64,000 nucleotides of DNA from Scytonema millei VB511283 (GCF_000817735.3 NZ_JTJC03000001.1:691710-755709); one strand, 5' to 3'. Positions 36,328-44,822 are shown, numbered from the stretch's first letter. Numbers and translations are program-made. Notes: a model not told the origin generated them from the letters alone.

Positions 36328-37865
36328 ACTTTATATCCAATAAGGGCATAATCACGGGGACCAAAAAACCAGTTATGGAGGATTCGCATTTCTGGCTCGT
36401 CGCGATCGAAAGGACTCGTTTCGACTGGGTTTAAGTGTAAGATTTGAACGTTATGCAAGCCTTGATAGGTAAACAAGAATTGCATACTTTCTGGGTAGAG
36501 GGGTCTTTGGTGAGTCGGATCGGAATAAAAGTCACAAGCCCCTACGAGTAAATTTTGCGGATTTGGCGTTTCAAAAATAGCGATTCCATTTGGTTGTAAG
36601 ACTCGCAAGACTTCTGTAATCAAGGTGAGCAACTGCGCAAAAGACAAGTGTTCGATAATATGAAAGCCAGTCACGGCTCCCAAGCTATTTTCTGGTAGCG
36701 ATCGCAGGTAAGTAATAACATCGGCTTCAATCGCCTCCAGTCCCCTAGACTGACATTGCTCGATCGTGACTCGGTTAATATCGAGTCCTTTTGCCGTATA
36801 TCCGTTGTCACGTAACAGTTCTAGCCATTCACCCCGTCCGCATCCTACATCTAAAATTGTTGCGTCTGGCGTGCCTACGTTGGCAGCGGCAATCTTCGGC
36901 AAGTAGACTTTGAGTTTATTTGTAATGTCTTCCCGCGAGCCGCGAAATCGTTCTTCAAACGCGGCATAAAAGGCATCTAGCGAGTGCTGATTTTCATCGA
37001 AAAAGCCGATCAAATGCTCTTGACTAAAAGCTCCTGGTAGGCGTTGCCGTGCTTCTTCGAGAAACAGAGTAATCAATCGCTTTTGCTGTGCTAAGTCATT
37101 TTTGAGATAGCTATCGTTTCGGTTGTGACGGTCTTCGATCGCCAGCAAGTGAGCATCCATGCTACTAATACGAATACCAATACCATTCAATCCTTCTTCA
37201 GTCAACTTGAGGCGATCGCTGAATTGCTCTAAGTTGAATTCACTGGCATGGATGCGAGCGCTATTTTGACTAAGCCGCTCCTCGCTAGCGTTTAAGCGTT
37301 CTCGATTTTGCTTGACTTGCTCTTGAGTGGCATGAATCTGGGTCACTTGCTCTTGGGTGACGCTATTGAGCCGCTCTCTAATCCGAGCCAGCTGCGATTC
37401 GCTCGAACCGAGGCGATCGCCTAATTGAGCTATCCGAGCTTCTGTAGAACTGAGGCGATCGCTCATGCTACTCATTTGAATTTTTAACTCGGCTACCTGT
37501 TCGCTCAGCCGTTGCTCGATCGCCGCTACCTCTCTTAATCCTTGACTGAGAGAAAAATTAACGACTCGTTGCTCTTTCTGAATAAAGTTGTAAATTTTGA
37601 GACTATACTTTTTTAACCAACCGACATTAAAGGGAAAGCGATCGAACTTTTTGGGCCAATGAGTGCGGACTTGAGCCTTGAACTCAGCATTACTCGCTAA
37701 TGCTTCTATGTGGCTGATATTGACCACTTCTTTCGCGATCGCCCCTGTGACATGGCGATCGTGCTGTAATACCGTCAGCAAATCTGGCTGTCGTCGAGAA
37801 ACTTCCTCTGTAATTTTTTGTTTTAATTCCTCAATATTTATTTCTGGATTATTTGCTTCAATCAT
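36324..37865 (-). CDS. Coiled-coil methyltransferase, candidate chain-length ruler
   Basis: 513 aa. Residues 1-100 are helical. Residues 137-245 are a regular coiled coil of 14-residue units, most starting Arg-Leu/Ile (RLSSTEARIAQLGD, RLGSSESQLARIRE, RLNASEERLSQNSA, RIHASEFNLEQFSD, RLKLTEEGLNGIGI, RISSMDAHLLAIED) plus one 25-residue unit. A class I SAM methyltransferase follows (motif I ATILDVGCGRGEWLELLRDNG at about 335-355, VTGFHIIEHLSF, LRVLQPNGIAIFETPNP). In E. coli O9a, WbdD pairs a methyltransferase/kinase with a coiled coil that sets O-antigen length. This protein has the methyltransferase and coil in the opposite order and no kinase. The role as terminator or ruler is inferred from architecture and from the nearby wzm/wzt genes. 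Confidence 0.8.
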   Translation of the reverse strand: MIEANNPEINIEELKQKITEEVSRRQPDLLTVLQHDRHVTGAIAKEVVNISHIEALASNAEFKAQVRTHWPKKFDRFPFNVGWLKKYSLKIYNFIQKEQRVVNFSLSQGLREVAAIEQRLSEQVAELKIQMSSMSDRLSSTEARIAQLGDRLGSSESQLARIRERLNSVTQEQVTQIHATQEQVKQNRERLNASEERLSQNSARIHASEFNLEQFSDRLKLTEEGLNGIGIRISSMDAHLLAIEDRHNRNDSYLKNDLAQQKRLITLFLEEARQRLPGAFSQEHLIGFFDENQHSLDAFYAAFEERFRGSREDITNKLKVYLPKIAAANVGTPDATILDVGCGRGEWLELLRDNGYTAKGLDINRVTIEQCQSRGLEAIEADVITYLRSLPENSLGAVTGFHIIEHLSFAQLLTLITEVLRVLQPNGIAIFETPNPQNLLVGACDFYSDPTHQRPLYPESMQFLFTYQGLHNVQILHLNPVETSPFDRDEPEMRILHNWFFGPRDYALIGYKV

Positions 37866-37924
37866 TGCGGACTAACTCTGAGATTAACCTACTATTTCTA
37901 GCTTAATTTTTTTCGATGCAACAA

Positions 37925-38518
37925 CTAATCCGTAGGCACGATTGTTTTGACTATTTTTGCTGGAACCCCTGCAACAATTTGATAGCTGGGAACATCGCCT
38001 TTGACAACTGCACCTGCTGCGACTACAGAATGCTTGCCGATTTTGCAAGGACCAATGACTGTAACATTACTGGCTATCCACACTCCCTCCTCGATCGCAA
38101 TATCATTTCCTTCAGTCGGAAAATCATACATTCTAGCTTTACCAAACTTGGTGTAATCGTGGGTTCCGGTAATCAAGCTGACGTTATGACCGAAAAAAAC
38201 ATCTTCTCCAATACATATAGTGCCAGAAGATAAGTTAAATAGAGCATTATTGACAACGCACGATGCTGATAGTTTAAGTCTTTGGGGATCGCCATAAACT
38301 AAATAATGGTTTAATTGCACTTGTTCGATGCGTTTCTCTAGATCGGCTTGAGCTAGTTTTTGGTTTAAATAACTATCGATTTGTGCTTGCCAATAACCTT
38401 GAGATAGTTTTTGACTTAAATAATTATCGACCCACCCTTGCATCCAATTTTTTAATTTAGATTTAAAAAAATTATGATTAAAAAAGGAATTTAAAAATTT
38501 ATCGATTGTCCCGTACAT
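37925..38518 (-). CDS. Hexapeptide-repeat acetyltransferase
   Basis: Acyltransferase of the left-handed beta-helix type (WbbJ/NodL/Maa-like), 197 aa, probably O-acetylating a sugar of the glycan. The C-terminal half shows hexapeptide turns: SSGTICIGEDVFFGHNVSLI, the His of the active site in TGTHDYTKFG, then EEGVWIASNVTVIGPCKIG and HSVVAAGAVVKGDVPSY, ending VAGVPAKIVKTI. The first 75 residues are an unusual helical extension with two similar units (VDNYLSQKLSQGYW and IDSYLNQKLAQADL). The gene starts 28 bases inside the 3' end of the Wzt-like gene, so it is translated with the transporter. Confidence 0.9.
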   Translation of the reverse strand: MYGTIDKFLNSFFNHNFFKSKLKNWMQGWVDNYLSQKLSQGYWQAQIDSYLNQKLAQADLEKRIEQVQLNHYLVYGDPQRLKLSASCVVNNALFNLSSGTICIGEDVFFGHNVSLITGTHDYTKFGKARMYDFPTEGNDIAIEEGVWIASNVTVIGPCKIGKHSVVAAGAVVKGDVPSYQIVAGVPAKIVKTIVPTD

Positions 38519-39870
38519 GCGAGTTCCTCACATAGTCTGATCTGCCTACCTGCGACTTGGAATACACCATCGACGAAATCATTGACTGCTGCTTGGATGG
38601 TAATCGCATTTTGAATCCAGTCGAGCATCTCTAAATTTTCATGAGGACCATCGCCAAATGCAATATCAAAAGCATAGCTACCTCCGGCAAGGTGGGGCCA
38701 AATAAACTCGAATTCGACTGTCGCTCTACCAATTTCCGATTTTGATAACCAGTAATCGGCAAATTCTTTATCTAAAAGTTCGGTACTCCAACCGGAAAGC
38801 ACGGTTCGCAGACGATCTAATAAAGCAATACCAACGTTTGGTTTTCTGACGCGATCGTGCCTAAATGTAGTAATTCTGACTTTAACAATGTCACCTGGAT
38901 AAACTAATTGAATTGGGCGATCGTTTGCTCCTAATAAACAGATATCTTCTATTTCTGCTCGACCCGTACCAAATCTTTCATAGTTAGCAAATGATAGAAA
39001 TGGTTTATTAGTAAAAGGATTGATTTCTTTAATTGTGATTTTCTGAATATCAATATTTTCATCATTCTGATTGTTAATCGCTATACTATGGGGAACATCT
39101 GGGCGATCGTGGAGGTGTGAAGCAGTACGTTTATTGACTTCCTCGTGTACCCAAGCTTGATAATGCTTGCAAACTTCCGCTGGTTTACCGCGATCGACAA
39201 CGATCCCTTGATTCATCCAAAGCGCTTTTGTACAAAGGCGCGAGACTGCCCCCACATCGTGAGATACATATAAAATTGTCCCACCACTATCTTGAAATTC
39301 CCGAATTTTTGCCATACACCGATGTACGAACACGCCGTCTCCTACAGCTAGTGCTTCATCCACAATTAAAATTTCGGGATTGACATTAATCGCGACAGCA
39401 AAAGCTAAGCGGACAAACATACCGCTAGAATAGGTTTTAACGGGTTGTTCCATAAACTCGCCAATTTCTGCAAAAGAGGCAATTTCTTCAAACTTAGTTT
39501 CGATTTCGGCTCGGTTTAAACCTAAAATCTGTCCGTTAAAAAAGACATTTTGCCGTCCGGTAAACTCGGGATTAAACCCGCTCCCTAACTCAAGTAAAGC
39601 AGAAACTCGACCGCTAACATATACTTCCCCTGTTGTGGGTGTTAGCGTTCCTGCAATAACTTGTAATAACGTACTCTTACCAGAACCATTTTGACCGATA
39701 ATTCCTACAGTTTCCCCCTTTGTTACCTCTAGGCTGATATCTTTCAACGCCCAGAATTCCTGGGCGCGGCTTTTGCCAGGTAATAAAATCTCTTTGAGTC
39801 GATCTATCGGGCGGTTGTAACACCTGTAGCACTTCGAGATTTGTTTTAAGGAAATTGCAATCTCACTCAT
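38491..39870 (-). CDS. wzt: ABC transporter ATPase, Wzt-like, with sugar-recognition tail
   Basis: ATPase of a polysaccharide exporter, 459 aa. Residues 1-245 are the nucleotide-binding domain: Walker A VGIIGQNGSGKSTLLQ, Q loop FFNGQILGL, signature TYSSGMFVRLAFA, Walker B EILIVDEALAVGD and the switch His in LYVSHDVGAV. A C-terminal domain (about 300-445) with beta-strand pattern (VYPGDIVKVRITTF, VEFEFIWPHLAGGSYAFDIAFG) corresponds to the Wzt_C carbohydrate-binding module, which in E. coli O9a reads the modified chain end. Such a tail is expected where a terminal modification exists. I use the ATG at 39870; an adjoining GTG is possible. It lies 19 bases after the permease stop. Confidence 0.93.
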   Translation of the reverse strand: MSEIAISLKQISKCYRCYNRPIDRLKEILLPGKSRAQEFWALKDISLEVTKGETVGIIGQNGSGKSTLLQVIAGTLTPTTGEVYVSGRVSALLELGSGFNPEFTGRQNVFFNGQILGLNRAEIETKFEEIASFAEIGEFMEQPVKTYSSGMFVRLAFAVAINVNPEILIVDEALAVGDGVFVHRCMAKIREFQDSGGTILYVSHDVGAVSRLCTKALWMNQGIVVDRGKPAEVCKHYQAWVHEEVNKRTASHLHDRPDVPHSIAINNQNDENIDIQKITIKEINPFTNKPFLSFANYERFGTGRAEIEDICLLGANDRPIQLVYPGDIVKVRITTFRHDRVRKPNVGIALLDRLRTVLSGWSTELLDKEFADYWLSKSEIGRATVEFEFIWPHLAGGSYAFDIAFGDGPHENLEMLDWIQNAITIQAAVNDFVDGVFQVAGRQIRLCEELACTGQSINF

Positions 39871-39889
39871 CACACGCTGCTAGGCAAAA

Positions 39890-41044
39890 CTAGAGGACAT
39901 CGGCAAAAGCTGGGCGTAACTTCTTGTATATCCAGAAGCCGCCTGCAAACACAACCAGAGAAACTATGCCAGCAATTGCCCACTCTCCCCAATGTTTCAC
40001 TTCTCCCACTAACACCAAGCCGCGATAAGTTTCTGCGATCGTTGCCATTGGATTTAACCAGAATACCCAGTCTCTAATTTGAGGTGGAATGAGAGATTCG
40101 GGATAAACAATTGGCGCTAAATATAACCAGATATTTAAAATAACTGCTAAAGTCTGAGGAATATCTCGCAAAAATACTGTTAGTCCCGCGGCAATATATG
40201 CCAGTCCTGATGTAAATAGTATTTGAGTCAGCCAAAGTAGAGGTAGCAGTAAAAGCGTGATGTGAATCGTTTTTGTGGTTACTGCTACCAGAAAAATCAA
40301 TGCCATCAATCCAAACGTGCTTTCAACAAATGCAGATAGCACTGGTACTAAAGGTAGAAGAGACAAAGGAAAAACAACTTTCTTAACTAGGTTAGTATTG
40401 CCTACAACTGAGTTTGAAGACTGTAACAGTCCGTTGGTAAAAGCTATCCAAGGCAACAATCCGGCAAACAGCCACAAACCAAATGTCAAACTATTATTTT
40501 CTGGTAGCCCTTTTAAGTTAAGCCTGACCTTCATCACAATTGAAAATACATAAGTGTAAATTAATAATTGTGACAGTTGGTTTAACAAGGGCCATATATT
40601 CCCTAAAATCGACCCCTTATACCGCGCCTCTAGATCCCGCTGTACTAAAGTCCTAAGTAGGTAGAGCTTTGTCCATAATTCAGGCTTAACTAACAGCGAT
40701 CGCTTCAGATTTTTAGCTAGATCTTTAACTAAATGAATAACTTCCTTTACCGAACGCCGATAGATGTTCCCTTGCAGCAAGCCTGTAGCGATTGGTAGGA
40801 GTCCCACAACAATGAGGGCAATCCTCATCTGGCGTAATAGAGGAGCATTAATTAGGTCAAAATAGCCTAACATGCCGATCGCGAGAGCAATTGCGATCGC
40901 AACTTTGCCGCTTGCCAGCAAAACATGGCTTTTTTTCCTGCTAGCGATTGGCGGGAACAGGAGCAAATAACCTCCTCTGTAGGCTAAAGTCGCCTCTAGT
41001 AAGATAGCTATTCCTAGAATCAAACCGAGCAGTGGAGTTAGCAT
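39890..41044 (-). CDS. wzm: ABC-2 type permease, Wzm-like, with extra N-terminal membrane region
   Basis: Membrane subunit of the polysaccharide exporter. Residues from about 125 on match the ABC-2/Wzm family: the amphipathic helix with LYLLRTLVQRDLEARYKGSILG, then six spans including LWLFAGLLPWIAFTNGLLQSSNSVVGN, VFPLSLLPLVPVLSAF and FWLNPMATIAETYRGLVLVG. Wzm proteins are usually near 260 aa; here about 120 residues with three hydrophobic segments precede the standard part. I start at the ATG at 41044; a TTG three codons earlier is in frame, and no good ribosome site is visible. It is first in the 41-to-24.5 kb minus-strand cluster, so the promoter should lie in the repeat-rich gap upstream. 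Confidence 0.9.
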   Translation of the reverse strand: MLTPLLGLILGIAILLEATLAYRGGYLLLFPPIASRKKSHVLLASGKVAIAIALAIGMLGYFDLINAPLLRQMRIALIVVGLLPIATGLLQGNIYRRSVKEVIHLVKDLAKNLKRSLLVKPELWTKLYLLRTLVQRDLEARYKGSILGNIWPLLNQLSQLLIYTYVFSIVMKVRLNLKGLPENNSLTFGLWLFAGLLPWIAFTNGLLQSSNSVVGNTNLVKKVVFPLSLLPLVPVLSAFVESTFGLMALIFLVAVTTKTIHITLLLLPLLWLTQILFTSGLAYIAAGLTVFLRDIPQTLAVILNIWLYLAPIVYPESLIPPQIRDWVFWLNPMATIAETYRGLVLVGEVKHWGEWAIAGIVSLVVFAGGFWIYKKLRPAFADVL

Positions 41045-41249
41045 TAAGCCCAAGCTATAGGAGTTTTAAGAACAGTAGTATAAAAAATCTGCTTGACGGC
41101 AACACTCAGCCTTTAAATTGCGTTAGTTACGCTCAAAGCAAAAGTTGCCTTCGCTGCGATCGTTTTGATGACTAACGGACAAGACCAAATGAAGCATGAA
41201 TTAGTTTCCCACAAAAAGTTACAAGATACTCTTTCACACCGTCGTTTCA

Positions 41250-41512
41250 AAGTCAAGTCAGTTGTCAGTTGTCAGTTATTAGTGACTAGTGGCTGGTGGC
41301 TGGTGACTGGTGGTAAATAGGGTGTGGGGTGTGGGGTGTGGGGTGTAGTGAGTGGTGCGTGGTGCGTGGTGAAGCAGCGGACGGTGAAGCGTCTTCACCG
41401 GCATTAGCTGCGTCGTGGTGCGTGAGTCATTAATTCGTCCTCTGCTCCCCTGCTCCTCTGCTCTCTTATCCCCGACTCCCGACTCCCGACTCCCGACTCC
41501 CCCATATCCCAG
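41250..41512. repeat. Mixed heptamer repeat block upstream of the polysaccharide cluster
   Basis: CAGTTGT units, GGCTGGT units, GTGTGGG units, GTGGTGC units, GTCTTCACCG arms, CCCTGCT units and CGACTCC units in succession, in the 524-base gap between the divergent wzm-like and DUF2862 genes. No further gene is seen there. Confidence 0.88.
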
Positions 41513-41568
41513 AAAGCTCCCAATTCAGCTACACTGATTCATGGTTCGTGACGAATTGCAGTACTGGA

Positions 41569-41760
41569 ATGGAAATCGGACAGAAAGTTAAAGTATATCG
41601 CCTGAGAGACAGAGTCTCTCCCCCCGTTGTCAAGCGACTCGGACAAGTCGGTACGGTCAAGGGTTTTAAAATGACTGACGGTAGCGGCGTTGGTGTTGTA
41701 GTCCAGTTTGATGACAACTTTAGCACTTGGTTTTTTGAAGACGAAATTAAACCTACGTGA
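41569..41760 (+). CDS. DUF2862 domain protein
   Basis: Small cyanobacterial protein of 63 aa, family DUF2862, function unknown. It begins MEIGQKVKVYRLRDRVSPPVV and continues GQVGTVKGFKMTDGSGVGVVVQFDD, ending WFFEDEIKP. The whole chain reads as a small beta-barrel like an SH3/KOW fold, with alternating hydrophobic residues and conserved glycines. I choose the inner Met at 41569; the seven codons before it in frame are not family-like. It lies 80 bases before the ArsA-type gene and in line with chlG, an arrangement that may reflect a common role in chlorophyll or thylakoid biogenesis (inference). Confidence 0.82.
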   Translation: MEIGQKVKVYRLRDRVSPPVVKRLGQVGTVKGFKMTDGSGVGVVVQFDDNFSTWFFEDEIKPT

Positions 41761-41840
41761 CTGGGAAGATGTCTGGAAGGGTTTTCGTGAGAGAAACTTG
41801 ACCAGACATAACTTATTTGCACTCATCAGGAAAGCAAACA

Positions 41841-42935
41841 ATGCCCCTCATTTTGACATTTTTGGGCAAGGGTGGGACTGGACGCACGACGATCGCGATC
41901 GCAGCAGCCAAGCGTCTAGCCAGCCAAGGACAGCGCGTTCTATTGGCAACGGATGACAATCAACCAGGATTGGGGTTGTTACTAGATACGTCCCTAGCAG
42001 TTGAACCCCAAGAAGTAGCGACAAATCTTCAAGTCGTCCAGTTAAAAACTTCGACTTTGTTGGAACGTAACTGGGATGAGGTGAAAAAGCTAGAGGCGCA
42101 GTATCTTCGCACGCCCATAATTAAGGATGTCTACGGACAAGAATTGGTCGTGTTGCCAGGAATGGATAAAGCATTAGTACTTAACGCTTTGCGAGAGTAC
42201 GATGCTAGTGGCAAGTATGACGCGATCGTTTTCGACGGTAGCGGCGACTCGTCGATGCTGCGGTTGTTAGGAATGCCAGAAAGTCTCAGTTGGTATGCCC
42301 GTCGCTTTGGTAAGTTGTTGACAGATTCCGACTTGGGAAGAACGGTATCGCCGTTTCTCCAGCCCCTCCTAGCCAGTATCTTTAATGTCAGTTGGACTGG
42401 TGATAACTTTTCCCAACCGACGAGTAAAGTTACGAACATTCTAGAGCAGGGAAAAGCTGCCCTTGCCGATCCCAAACGCCTTGCTGCTTATTTAGTCGTG
42501 AATGACAATCCGGCAAGTATGACAACGGCACGTTATTTGTGGGGAAGTTCTCAGCTGATTGGCTTAACTATAGCAGGTGCGATCGCCAATCAATCAACTG
42601 CGATAGAAGCCCTTAAATCTGAGTTTTCGCCTTTGCCAGTCAGTAGCGTTCCGACTGCGACTCCTGGCGACTGGCAACTCCTCATAGATGCTCTACCAGA
42701 TTTTACCCAACCTGCACCAGCTCCCAAACCCCTAGAAATTGACGTAGCAGCGCGTCAAGTCCGCGTCTTTTTGCCAGGATTTGATAAAAAGCAAGTCAAG
42801 CTAACTCAATCGGGCAGTGAAATTACCATAGAAGCAGGCGATCATCGTCGCAATATTATCCTTCCCCCAGGTTTGAGCGGCAAAACTGTAACTGGTGCAA
42901 AATTCCAGCAGGGCTATTTGATCGTATCTTTGTAA
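41841..42935 (+). CDS. ArsA/Get3-family ATPase with Hsp20-like tail
   Basis: P-loop ATPase of the ArsA/Get3 family, 364 aa. Seen: the deviant Walker A GKGGTGRTTIAIAAAKRLA at the N-terminus, VLLATDDNQPGLGLLLD (switch I), YDAIVFDGSGDSSMLRLL (switch II) and a C-terminal domain (about 280-364) with IDVAARQVRVFLPGFDKKQV and ILPPGLSGKTVTGAKFQQGYL, the alpha-crystallin-like tail known from plant and cyanobacterial ArsA homologues. The switch Asp appears in DGSGDS. No arsenic genes adjoin, so arsenite transport is unlikely; membrane-protein targeting or chlorophyll-linked work is suggested by the adjoining chlG. I use the ATG at 41841 (AGGA 9 bases upstream). Confidence 0.88.
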   Translation: MPLILTFLGKGGTGRTTIAIAAAKRLASQGQRVLLATDDNQPGLGLLLDTSLAVEPQEVATNLQVVQLKTSTLLERNWDEVKKLEAQYLRTPIIKDVYGQELVVLPGMDKALVLNALREYDASGKYDAIVFDGSGDSSMLRLLGMPESLSWYARRFGKLLTDSDLGRTVSPFLQPLLASIFNVSWTGDNFSQPTSKVTNILEQGKAALADPKRLAAYLVVNDNPASMTTARYLWGSSQLIGLTIAGAIANQSTAIEALKSEFSPLPVSSVPTATPGDWQLLIDALPDFTQPAPAPKPLEIDVAARQVRVFLPGFDKKQVKLTQSGSEITIEAGDHRRNIILPPGLSGKTVTGAKFQQGYLIVSL

Positions 42936-42941
42936 TTATGA

Positions 42942-42975
42942 GTAATAAGGACGCACAGCCGTGCGCCCTTATTAC
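42942..42975. repeat. Diverged GTGCG palindrome between arsA-like gene and chlG
   Basis: 34-base palindrome, GTAATAAGG-A-CGCACAG and its near mirror, a variant of the GTAGGGGCGC family. Confidence 0.8.
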
Positions 42976-42999
42976 CACGACTCCCTACTCCCTATTTTT

Positions 43000-44052
43000 A
43001 TGTCAGATCCAACTCCCTCTTCTGCATTTCCAAATAGTAATTCAGAGCAGGCTGCTGAGCAAATTGGGTCTGCTACCAATCCTGTTGCTAGTTTACAAAG
43101 CGATCGCAGTGGCAAAACCAGGCAACTGCTAGGTATGAAAGGCGCGAGTCCTGGCGAAAGTTCGATTTGGAAAATTCGCCTGCAATTGATGAAGCCGATT
43201 ACCTGGATTCCCTTGATGTGGGGTGTCATTTGTGGGGCGGCTTCTTCGGGACAGTATACTTGGACGCTGGAACACGTTTTGATTGCCGCTGCTGCTATGT
43301 TGCTGGCAGGACCGCTGTTGACGGGTTATACCCAAACCCTCAACGATTTCTACGATCGCGAAATCGATGCAATTAACGAACCCTATCGCCCAATCCCCTC
43401 TGGGGCAATTTCCGTTCCCCAAGTCGTAACCCAAATTCTCGTGCTGCTGGTGGCTGGCTTGGGAGTTGCTTTTGCTTTAGATCTGTGGGCGGGACATCAG
43501 TTTCTCACAATTACAGCATTAGCAATAGGCGGTTCTTTCCTAGCATATATATATTCAGCTCCACCACTCAAACTGAAACAGAATGGTTGGTTAGGTAATT
43601 ATGCTTTGGGAGCAAGTTATATTGCCTTACCCTGGTGGACTGGTCATGCTTTGTTTGGCGATCTCAACTGGACGATCGCAATTTTGACGCTGATCTACAG
43701 CATGGCAGGCTTGGGAATTGCCGTGGTCAATGATTTTAAGAGTGTAGAAGGCGATCGCCAATTAGGGTTAAAGTCTCTACCAGTCATGTTTGGTATTTCT
43801 ACAGCGGCTTGGATTTGCGTTTTGGCGATCGATATTTTTCAGATGGGAATTGCAGCATACTTAGTCAGTATTGGTGAAAACTTGTACGCGACTATTCTCA
43901 TCTTCTTAGTCATTCCGCAGATCGTATTTCAGGACATGTATTTCTTGCGCGATCCGCTGAAAAATGATGTTAAATATCAGGCGAGCGCTCAACCATTTTT
44001 GGTATTAGGAATGCTCCTGACTGGCTTAGCACTGGGTCATGCTGGAATCTAA
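43000..44052 (+). CDS. chlG: Chlorophyll synthase ChlG
   Basis: UbiA-family prenyltransferase that esterifies chlorophyllide a with geranylgeranyl or phytyl diphosphate in the thylakoid membrane, the last step of chlorophyll a synthesis. 350 aa: a variable N-terminus of about 50 residues, then nine or so membrane spans. The first prenyl-diphosphate motif is NDFYDREIDAINEPYRPIPS (about residues 125-145) and the second is VNDFKSVEGDRQLGLKSLP. Chlorophyll synthases also share WIPLMWGVICGAASSG as here. I use the ATG at 43000; the frame is open upstream through a palindrome and a heptamer repeat. The ArsA-type gene lies 64 bases upstream. Confidence 0.96.
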   Translation: MSDPTPSSAFPNSNSEQAAEQIGSATNPVASLQSDRSGKTRQLLGMKGASPGESSIWKIRLQLMKPITWIPLMWGVICGAASSGQYTWTLEHVLIAAAAMLLAGPLLTGYTQTLNDFYDREIDAINEPYRPIPSGAISVPQVVTQILVLLVAGLGVAFALDLWAGHQFLTITALAIGGSFLAYIYSAPPLKLKQNGWLGNYALGASYIALPWWTGHALFGDLNWTIAILTLIYSMAGLGIAVVNDFKSVEGDRQLGLKSLPVMFGISTAAWICVLAIDIFQMGIAAYLVSIGENLYATILIFLVIPQIVFQDMYFLRDPLKNDVKYQASAQPFLVLGMLLTGLALGHAGI

Positions 44053-44062
44053 AAATTTCAAC

Positions 44063-44085
44063 GTAGGGTGGGCATTGCCCACCTA
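44063..44085. repeat. GTAGGGTGGGCA palindromic repeat
   Basis: GTAGGGTGGGCA and its inverse TTGCCCACCTA, located between the convergent chlG and DUF4385 genes. It may serve as a terminator. Confidence 0.8.
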
Positions 44086-44099
44086 ACCAAAAAAGCATC

Positions 44100-44594
44100 C
44101 TAAATTTCGTACATTTGTTTGTGCTTTGCCATTAACTGTAAGTACTTCTCATGTGTTTTAGCTTGTACCCATTTTTCTTTGAATATTGCCGCAGATTCAG
44201 CTTTAATTGGATCGACTTCATAAGGTAAAATATCTTTTCTTGCCTGAAGCTGTGCGTCTGGAGCAGCTATTTTTTGAGGATTGGTTTTATATTTTCTGCC
44301 ACTTTTATGATTTGCATAACGACGCGATCGCGTGTAGCCCATCTGTAAAAACTTTCGCGCCATATCTGCACCAACAAAATCATCTGCTGTTAAATAATTT
44401 AGAAATAATTCATATATTTTTTGGCTAGATTCTCTAGCAAGATCAGGAGTTTTGAATCGCCAGTGCGGTAAAATTTCTGACTTATATGGTTCAACTAAAA
44501 GCACTCCCTGTTCGCCTTTACCCACTCGATAAAACTCTGGATGTTGGCGAAAATCAATGGTTTTAAAATCTAGAGAATAATCGAAAGCCGTCAT
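44100..44594 (-). CDS. DUF4385 domain-containing protein
   Basis: Protein of 164 aa that matches the DUF4385 family by my recognition: FDYSLDFKTIDFRQHPEFYRV, GEQGVLLVEPYKSEILPHWRFK, DFVGADMARKFLQMGYTRSRRYAN and a C-terminal EKWVQAKTHEKYLQL. The function is not known. The protein is soluble, basic and without metal motifs. The ATG at 44594 gives MTAFDYS; the frame extends to 44645 but those codons run into a TGACAAATGAC-type repeat. It is convergent with chlG and divergent from the agmatinase gene. Confidence 0.82.
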   Translation of the reverse strand: MTAFDYSLDFKTIDFRQHPEFYRVGKGEQGVLLVEPYKSEILPHWRFKTPDLARESSQKIYELFLNYLTADDFVGADMARKFLQMGYTRSRRYANHKSGRKYKTNPQKIAAPDAQLQARKDILPYEVDPIKAESAAIFKEKWVQAKTHEKYLQLMAKHKQMYEI

Positions 44595-44687
44595 ATTTCG
44601 ATCTTTATAAATGACTTCATGTAAGTTATATCTGCCATGTGTCATTTGTCATGAGTCATTAGTAAGGAATGGCGTTACTTCAGATCT

Positions 44688-44716
44688 GTAGGGGCGCTTT
44701 CTCTGTGCGCCCCTAC
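44688..44716. repeat. GTAGGGGCGC palindrome upstream of agmatinase
   Basis: GTAGGGGCGC and GTGCGCCCCTAC arms around a changed centre, preceded by CAGATCT as in the unit at 26.9 kb. Confidence 0.8.
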
Positions 44717-44822
44717 TGCAAATGTCACGTACGCTTAGATACACTTTAGCCAGTCTCTCAGATCGCTACTTTTAGCGGGAGTGTGTCAGGATTGTGATGT
44801 TGCAATTCCTCGATCGTTGTTT

